Source: Pomacea canaliculata
Taxonomy: Eukaryota > Mollusca > Gastropoda > Architaenioglossa > Ampullariidae
Length of the DNA stretch: 64,000 nucleotides
NCBI RefSeq assembly: GCF_003073045.1
Contig: NC_037592.1
Coordinates: forward strand, 17,379,844 to 17,443,843
Direction of reading: 5' to 3'
A program made the translations under genes and the position numbers. Below are positions 47,131 to 56,100 of the stretch, in pieces (the stretch's first letter is position 1; the number at the start of each line of letters is the position of its first letter). A model generated the notes under the pieces. The model had not been told where the DNA came from. It saw nothing but the letters and a program-made list of their open reading frames with translations, and made no database searches.

Positions 47131-50100
47131 CTGCAAGTAAAGAGGAATGTCAAAGAGCATCGGTCCCACAGCCTAGTGGCCGAGAAGCTAGTAAAGTGGC
47201 TCACCGTGCCTAGTAGAAGCCCCAGGTTCTCGTTTCGCCACCTTTTACCTCCCTGATAAATCAGGATACCCGTCACTGCCGTTTAATCACACACATATAA
47301 ATACACAAAAATACACACATGCACACACAAACACACGGGTTTCATGAAACATAACAGTGAAGGTGGTTTTGGCTTAACATACGATCCCCCCAATACACTT
47401 CCCCATCCCACCCCTAGCTTGGAGGGTGAAGGTTGGGGAGGGGCACCTCACCGCAAACAGACGTCCGTAGATTTCGTCTTCGCAGTAAGCGTCTTTGCCG
47501 AGGGCGGAAACCAGCATGATGGTCGTACAGGAAGTGACGGCATTCAGGGTTGTGCTGCGCCTGCCCAGACCATCTGCAGCAGGTCTTATGACGTCATGAT
47601 TCATTCATTGATCTATTGATGAATGGATCCGTGAAGGTATGGATGCACAGCATGAGATGAAATCGATCTGGTTATATGGTTAGCTTATTTTAAATCTGTC
47701 ATCATAAAAGTATGAATCGAACAAAATCCGTTAAAATTACAAGAAATTAAGAAGAATTACAAAAACTTATTCTATGCGATACATTAGGCCAGGAACATGG
47801 TGGACTGCCCCGCCACAGACCGTGAAGAGATCACTGTATGACCCTTCACCAAGAAATGAGTCACTGAGTGGGAAACTGGATTTTTGTAGTCTGATCTTCA
47901 AGTGTATCGATCTGTATGCAAACCATTGATACATAAACTCAGCCAGTCGATGAACAGTCATGGCTGGATGTACAGGCATTGCCCTCAAGGCATTTACCTA
48001 GCCACATCTTATCCTGTGCCAGTCCGATAAATACATTGTGGATGTTTGTGATTCGTGTCGTGGATGATTCAGTCATTCATTCGTAGCATAGAGTTGTATA
48101 ATGTGGATGTGTGTGTGTCCGTGATGCGGATTGACTGTTTTGTTCATATTACGAATGTTCAATTTAAATATGCTCGAACTTATCAAGATTGAGTAGAAGG
48201 TGGTCAAAGTATCTCATAGCCTCGTAGCCGCAAGTACGTGTTCATAGGTAGATGGCTGCTTGGTTTTGTTTTCAAATAAATATCGACGAAGTTTGTGCAA
48301 GTCTGGCATGTTGAAGACCCTACAGAAGAGACTGAAGGATCATAGAGATTGGCAAACAATAACAGATGTGCTTGGTCTCTGGAACTCACAGCAAATGCAA
48401 GTTGGTTCCGTTGGAACAGTAAATGTAAGTGGCTCAATGTGTGCAGGCTACAGATTGTAAGAGGCGGAACGCAACCCTTTCGTTTCTTTCCCGCCCCCTT
48501 GACGGTTCTTGATAAATCCTGTGTCCATTTTTGCTCGGTCGGTAGGAGTTTTCCAATGGCAAGTCTTAGCAGTCCTCGGGACGTGTGACCCCTACATTGA
48601 CCCCTAACCCCACCAGGCTACAGAATGGGAACGACAGCACAAACCTTCTAGTTCGGATGGCTGTGTGACTGTTGTGGCGATTAGTGTTTGTGTGGGATAG
48701 TTTTTTTCAGATGAAAGATGATTGTAGACATATGTACTTACACAAACAGGCAGTGATTTCTCCCTCTGGAAGATGAGAGTTCCGGCACAGGGCCACAAGC
48801 AGCTGAACGTCTTTCTGGAGAAGAAATACAGCAACTGTCACTCCGTCACTAACGGTCCACCTTCCGTCTGACAGTCATGTTGTAGAGGCTGTATGTAAGG
48901 TTGCAGCAGTCCTCAGTCTCCCCAGGGTCATCTTACCTCCGCCAGGAATTGAACATCAGTCACTACGATTTTCAGTCACGTTTTTATCGCTTTTATAAGG
49001 TAACTGATGAAACCTGTATCTGACTACATTCCTTTACACCAGACATTCACGACCAGGACATATGAAGCTATAGTTACAGGTAAGAGGCAATAATTGGAGA
49101 CAGATTCTTTTTAACCGGACAAATATGGACAAACGTTTGTCCAAGTTTGCCAAAGTTTTTACATGATGGTTATATACAAAATATCTGAGACTTGGTCAAA
49201 CGTTCCTCCATATTTGCCCGGTTAAGAAGGACCTTTATAAATACAGTTTCAACACAGCCGCGGGCACTCACCCTCTCTCTCTCTCTGTCTCTCTCACACA
49301 CAATGCTCTATCTCTCCCCAACTGTCACACGCACTAAGACACAAACACATGCACGCACACACAAACACAGGAATCACTCAAGAATAAATGAACATGTATC
49401 TCCTATCGAAAAGTAAAAGATGTTAATTATTAAACTTCACAAAATTACCCTTATTTCTGTGAGTAAAGTTTGCAATTTCGCATTCTTGAAATCTGCTTTC
49501 TTCTTTGCTCGCTTCATGTTCATCATTTCGATGTGGTGTTTATGCTTTATTGTCATCAGAAAACCTGCACAGCATCTTCATTATCATTATCATCGTCATC
49601 ATTGGTCATCGTCCTTGTCAGAAGATTTACATCTTAGGGGAATGAGATTACAAATTTGCTCTGGGCCACACAGACACACTCCCGCGTAATTACAGTATCA
49701 CACACCAATTAATTACAGTAATACAACCAGTTAATTACAATATCACAGACCAATTAATTACAGTATCACAGACCAGGTGCACTAAAAAGCAAAATAGTTC
49801 TCGAGAAACGATGCTAAAGAGAGTTTCTAGATGAGTTGTTATCGAGGGCTGGGTGAAAAGGAATGGCTGTGGACGAGAGGCTGTAGAGGAGAGTTCTAGA
49901 AGCAACTCACTGTTGACGATGCGGACGACCCGCCAGGGCAGCAGCAGGACCAGGATGGTGGCGGCATCTTTGCCCGTTTCGTACCAGCGGCTGTCGAGGA
50001 AGACGAAATCCAGCGCAAAGGACGCCAGCACGATGAAGGCGTCAAACACCTGCAACGTCAGGCTGGGCGTCAGTCAGGTCAGAGGTCATGCAGTCTTTCC

Positions 50101-53100
50101 ATCATTAAGTTGATCAGAAGACAAGGCGCGCGCGCGCACACACACACACAGGTGTATATTAAATAGAAATAAAAGACCATACCTCAAATCGTTTCTTGAG
50201 AAAGCCTGTTCCCATGCAGATAAGTTTTGCGAGAGTCTGGAGACAAACCAAAAGTAAACATTAAAATTTCACTTTCCCGAAAAAACAGCCATTGAACTAC
50301 AATACTGCTCTAACCCTATATTACACCTGTTGCTTTATTACCTCCTCCTGCGGCTCCTCTAGACCCTTCTTCATCGTCGTCGTCATTACTGTAACTGCTC
50401 ATGATGTTATTACTTGCTAACACTCTTTCTTCCTCACAAGATATCTTCATGGTTCTAAAAGATTTTGTTCATTTGATCTTCTTAAAGTTTATTGGACCTT
50501 CGTGGTTAAGTAGTCACATATTACACAACAATATGTGTCCTTTAGTTATACGCGTATAGAGGCGGCTTAGTTGAGAGTGTAGTAAATGAGGGAGAGAGAA
50601 AAATCTACTTCAGCTTACCAGCCGGTAAATACTCATCAGAACGGATCTAACCACCCTCAGCTGGTCCTGCTGTGGAAACCGTCTCACTGCAGTGCACATG
50701 GCAATGAAGGGCAGACAATGCTGCCTCGGTCACTTGGATCTCAGTTTGTTGAGATCGTCATCAGCTACAAGTGCCCGTCCATGCAGGCTAAGCTTGTAAG
50801 ATTGAATTAATAATCGTAAAGGTAGTCCTATGGTCTCGGTTCCTCAAAGTTGCTTTGTAAGATGTTTAGGGCGATAATTATTGAGACAGTACAGCGCCAC
50901 ACAATCTATAGCGCACAAGCCGTAGTCGCGTCCCCCAGAGAGAGGGCAAGGTTGTGGCGGGAAAGGGGTCAGCAGGCAGGCAGGACCCTGATGTACAAAT
51001 GAGCACGGAGGATGCAGGTTAACTTTTTTTTTTTTTGGGGGGGGGTATCTGTTCTCTTTTCATGACAATGTCTCGAAGTATTTATACCTTTGGAAAGATT
51101 TCTTTTGTCTTGTGATAAACGAATTTACAAACTGCGTGTACACAAGAGCTGTGACAATGTTTTATATTAATAGAAATAAAACAAAGCATCCTTTCGTAGA
51201 AATGCAATGTCATTCGTCATTTCAGCTTTCAAAATAAAATGTAAGAAAAAATCAGTTTGAAAAGAGGGGAGGAAGCTACGAGAGGCATTATGACATTTTC
51301 GTGCAATGTATCCGGCCGCAGAATAACAGTTTAATTTTGAAAGTGAAATCTGAGAGCGAAACAATCTCCTCTTTGTACAGTTCAGGTTGAAAGTTTGTGC
51401 AGCAATGAAACAGCCTACGACAGTACGAGATAAGAGCGTTAGCTTTGAGCTATGACGTCCTTCCTTCCCGCCATCGCGAGCTGCTCTCCATTACTGGAGA
51501 CCCCCATTCCTCATTGAGAAGCACAACAGAATGGTGGCTGCTGCGTCCGATAGTATGGAAACCTTTTACCATACTGTACCATAATGCATCTCTCTGACTG
51601 CTGCAGAACGCGGTAAACACAAGATGCCTGAAGACATTGCAAAGAGAGACCATGATGAAGGAAGCCCGCCACGTGATCGTAAGTAGAAAAAGGTCGGTCA
51701 TCACTCTGGATGTACATTGTCCAGGTTCCAGTCAGTTTGTCAATCTTCACTAGTGATCTTAAACCAAGGAGGATGGACGTCGAGGAGAAGAAGCAAGAAC
51801 AAGAAAAACAGCAACTAAATTATAACAAGAAGAACAAGAATCTAATGATGATAAGAGGAAAAAGAAGGGAGAAAGCGATGTTGATTTCTCTCAGCGGACG
51901 TGGCAAGGACTGCGTTAATCCATTTTTGTGGAGTTTCCATGTCTCTTGAGTGCTGCACGTAGCATCTGCCATCTGTCTTGTAGACCAATTTGCTGTCATA
52001 CATCTGCCAAATGCTCTTCTTTCTCATAAAAGCTCTCTTTTAGTGCTCTTTTAGTCTTTGCCGAGGCACAAATTTGGCCGAAGATCTGGACGAGGACAAC
52101 AACAAAAGCCGGCGTGGAACTTCAGCCACCGGGGGCAAGACCGCCATACCATTCACCTGACCCTATCTCCCACCGAAATATAAGTAAACCCAAGGGTAGA
52201 GACACATGCAGCCTCAGCATTTCACTGTGATATGTAAATAAGAAATGTGAGTTTGACTGCGGACTCAGTAACTTCTGAGTGTATTTGACCATGTATGTTC
52301 AATATTCGTTGGCATATATATATAACCACACGGATAACAACTTTTCTTTACAATCTTGTTGTGGTCACCTTCAAACAAAATTTGACAAATGAGAGGATGG
52401 AGAGTGAGGAAGGAGAGCGGAGCAGTCTGCAGCGCCACCTGTGCAATGAGAGGCAATGAGTTACAACGCTACCCAAGAGGCGTTGGGTGACGTCAGGGTG
52501 TGAAGGGTGTTGTTGACTTCAGCGCAGTTCAATGAGTCGCGGTGACCGTGACACATGGTGACCTTTAGCTGGTCATTGCCACGTCATCAAAACAAACATG
52601 GATGACAGCCAGCCGCCGGGCGCTCATGCCGAAAAGTCACTGGACCGCAATGGTTACAATAATAAAAGCTCTTTGTGCTGAGTTCTAGGAGCTACATAGC
52701 CAAACAACAATAAGCGTGGGGTTACCCCTACACACAGACACACACCTCCCAGCACCTCCACATTACCGTTACATTCACTCTGTGTGCACACAAAGCAACG
52801 CACATTTAATATGCTGTGTGTAGACGAACGAATGAACAAATTAGCCATTAACAGGCTGTGAGGACGTGGCTTTGCTTGTGTAGGAAACCGCTACCAACAT
52901 TTATACTTCAATGGAGAGAATTTTATCCAAACTACCGCCACATTGGTAACTGTATGTTTTCATTGTTTCACAGAACTTTTGTTGACAAGTCACTATTTAT
53001 TGTCTAACAGCATGCAACACGTAAATAATGGAATACTTTCTCTCTGAGTGCTGGTGTGTAAATAATTTTTGGAAGAGTTTAGTAAGATAAGAATACAATT

Positions 53101-56100
53101 GAAAGAATTCGATATTTGATATTCCATAAAAGAGAATATAAGTTTCTCGGAAAATGGTAAATAAATCACAGATATATGGTCAATAAGTTTGTCGGTAAAC
53201 GGTAAATGTTCACCGCAACAAGGAAGTGGTCAGTCAGTAACATTTGTCACTTGAATTCAACTGCTTTAGTAAATAAATATATCAGTTTCTGATTAATATA
53301 TTAATATCTTATTCGCTTGTTTTCCAAAGTGAAGGATATTGCAGTAAATTAGCAAGCAAACGTTTAGTTTCTTTACCTTCTATCATGCTAAGTATCACAC
53401 AATCGTCATCTTCATTTAAAACAATTTCCTAATTTTCATGTAGATTAAAATGTTTAAAGCATCACATCTACGGTGTGAAATAACCTCTCGAAGAAAAATG
53501 CAGGTTAAAAAGCTTTAAGCACTAAATCCACATTTACATTGTAGACGCTGAACAAGCCTCACAAAAGACGAATCTGTTTAAGCAGGTTTTTTCCATTAAT
53601 TCACACACTTAGTCGTTCTCAAGGAGCATTTAAATACTAAACTAGTTGCAAAGATGTAAATATCTCACTTCCTCGCTGTAAACATCCTAAAATATACAAG
53701 TACAGCAAAACAATCATAAAGTTATAACTGTTCCCTGTGTATCCAGGAATTAATTCCAAAATGTTAATACATAATTTAAAGAATGTAAAACACAAATCAC
53801 AAGTTATTATCCATCAGGGTTTGTTTTTAATAAAACGATACACTGTATCTGAATATTACTACAATGTTAGGTTCCAGTTCTGAAGGGAGATCATTGCCTA
53901 CACTTGAGTTCTGGTGGAACAAATAAGCTGAAACTTCATAGAAACAACTGCAGTTTTTTTTATAAAGCTATTTATTAATTTATCTCTTCACTGAAGACTA
54001 GAGTAATGATTGGAAGTTTGTCTCCGGGTCATAAAACCAGGATGTAAAATATTCAAGAACATTCTAGCCCACCATGTCATCAACAAAACAAAGAAAAAAC
54101 TCTGTCCCCCGCAAACATAAAACTCTGCTCCAGCACAATCCGCCTTTACGCCAGACTTCCATGTTTTCTTGCCCAACACAAAAGCGAGTGCATGCTGCAC
54201 ACGAGACGACCGCTTTGTCCGTGCACGTGCGGCGCGCGAGAGTCTAAAAATAGTCCAATGACGTAAAGCCAGCACGAGTTGTCTGCCGGGGAGACTGGAG
54301 TAGCCCGTCCCTTGCCTTCGCGTCTCTGTCTTTAATAAACAGCCGATGGAATACCAGGGCCGGGGACCCAGGATGTCAGCGCTCGTAACATGCAGGTGAC
54401 CCTGGTTTCAATCGCCATGGGCACACATGCACACAACGTACAGCCGCCATGACCATGCTGGTCACGTGACTAGTAACCTCATACCCACCCCAACACACCA
54501 CGAACACACTACACCCATGTCAAAGTACAGATCGATAGCTGTCAGAGCAAATCGAAATGCCTGTGGAGGGGCTGTCGATGACTGTCGGGAGGGTGCAGAC
54601 TAAGAGGGTTCGTGTTCCACATCAGGTCGTTGAGACTCCAGAGTTGAGAAAATGGGGCGTAGTTGTGATCAAACATTTTACATCATTAAAAACATGCAGA
54701 GACAATGATAAAACAGGGTTCACAATGTTTTCATTGGTTGGGATGAGAGTTTGTTGAGAGACAAGTGTCATCTGTTTACGTTCTGTGTATCGAGCCACCA
54801 GGAAACAACTATATTCACACACACACACACTCACACACACTCACACACGCATTTTTGGACAGGCATGCGCAGACCGCCGTTTAATTTATCAGTGCCAAAT
54901 GATGGTGGGACACGTATAGTCTCCATCAGGACATCTTGGCGATGTGGATGGCTACATACTGTCTCATGAAATCAGTGTCTTCCAATCATCATCGACGGCC
55001 TTTTCCTACAGAACTGCAGACGACCGAGTGTGTTACACACAACTGTCCATACAGCAATACACACGACAAATGTAATTTATATCATTGTTCCTACGCCAAT
55101 AAAGACTAAATATAATTTACAAAGCTCTCTACCGGACCACAGACGGGCGTTGTATTTTATACAACTGTGAGTACGGCGATACAGACGACGAAATATAATT
55201 TATCAAACTATTCCTACAGCACAAACCATCAAATGAAATTGATACAACGGTAACTAGGAGATTACAGACGAGCAACTGTAATGTATCTGTTCCTACAGGA
55301 CTCTAGACGAGCAACTGCAGTCTATACAAGTGTTTCTACAGCAATGTAGACGACATAGCAATCATCTCTACTGTTCCTCCAGCAGTTCCTAGGAAGCCAG
55401 TCGCGTGCTTTTCGTGCGATCGGCGTCTGTCCTGCCAGAAATTATCGGTGGACCGAGGGCTAGCGGGTCATAGTGACAGGAGATAGCCTCACAAGTCCGC
55501 GTGTGCGTGCTGGTGACGTGCAGCCAGCAGCCGCCAGTGACGCACGGCGTGGGTTGCCGATGACGTAGAACGTCGTTAAACACGTTTAGGTTGAGTCAGA
55601 GACGTTATACCCGTCTCTGGTTGAGTCAACACATTGCGCCTTCCCTGAAGTTATGAGCAACTATCTTGAGCTCCGCCTTTTCACTACCTCGCTAACAACT
55701 GCATCACCAATTTTCTCTTTCAAATTAATTCTGGAAAGAAAATATACTTCGCTTGAAAATCCACATATGTATTTATAATCACCACACCGATATTAAAATC
55801 TTTTTTGTCCACTTTGTTTAGTGATAAGCTTTCACCATTTCGGACTCTGACCGTTGTCCACCCACACCCAGCCCCTCGTTTCAGCCCAAACAGTTTGTTG
55901 TTTTGCGATGCAACTGTTAAGTCTGACCGTCCAAGGGAAACAGCTAAGAGAAAAACCTAACTCCAGTCTCTCGCTGGGACAGAATTCGATCACTTGTGTT
56001 TTACTCTGCCAGGGCCGTTGATGGATTATCAGCTCGCCTCCACCTCCACCAACAAAATCACCATATAGAAAGGCTCGGCGTCGGCGGCGGCTCTCCATCA

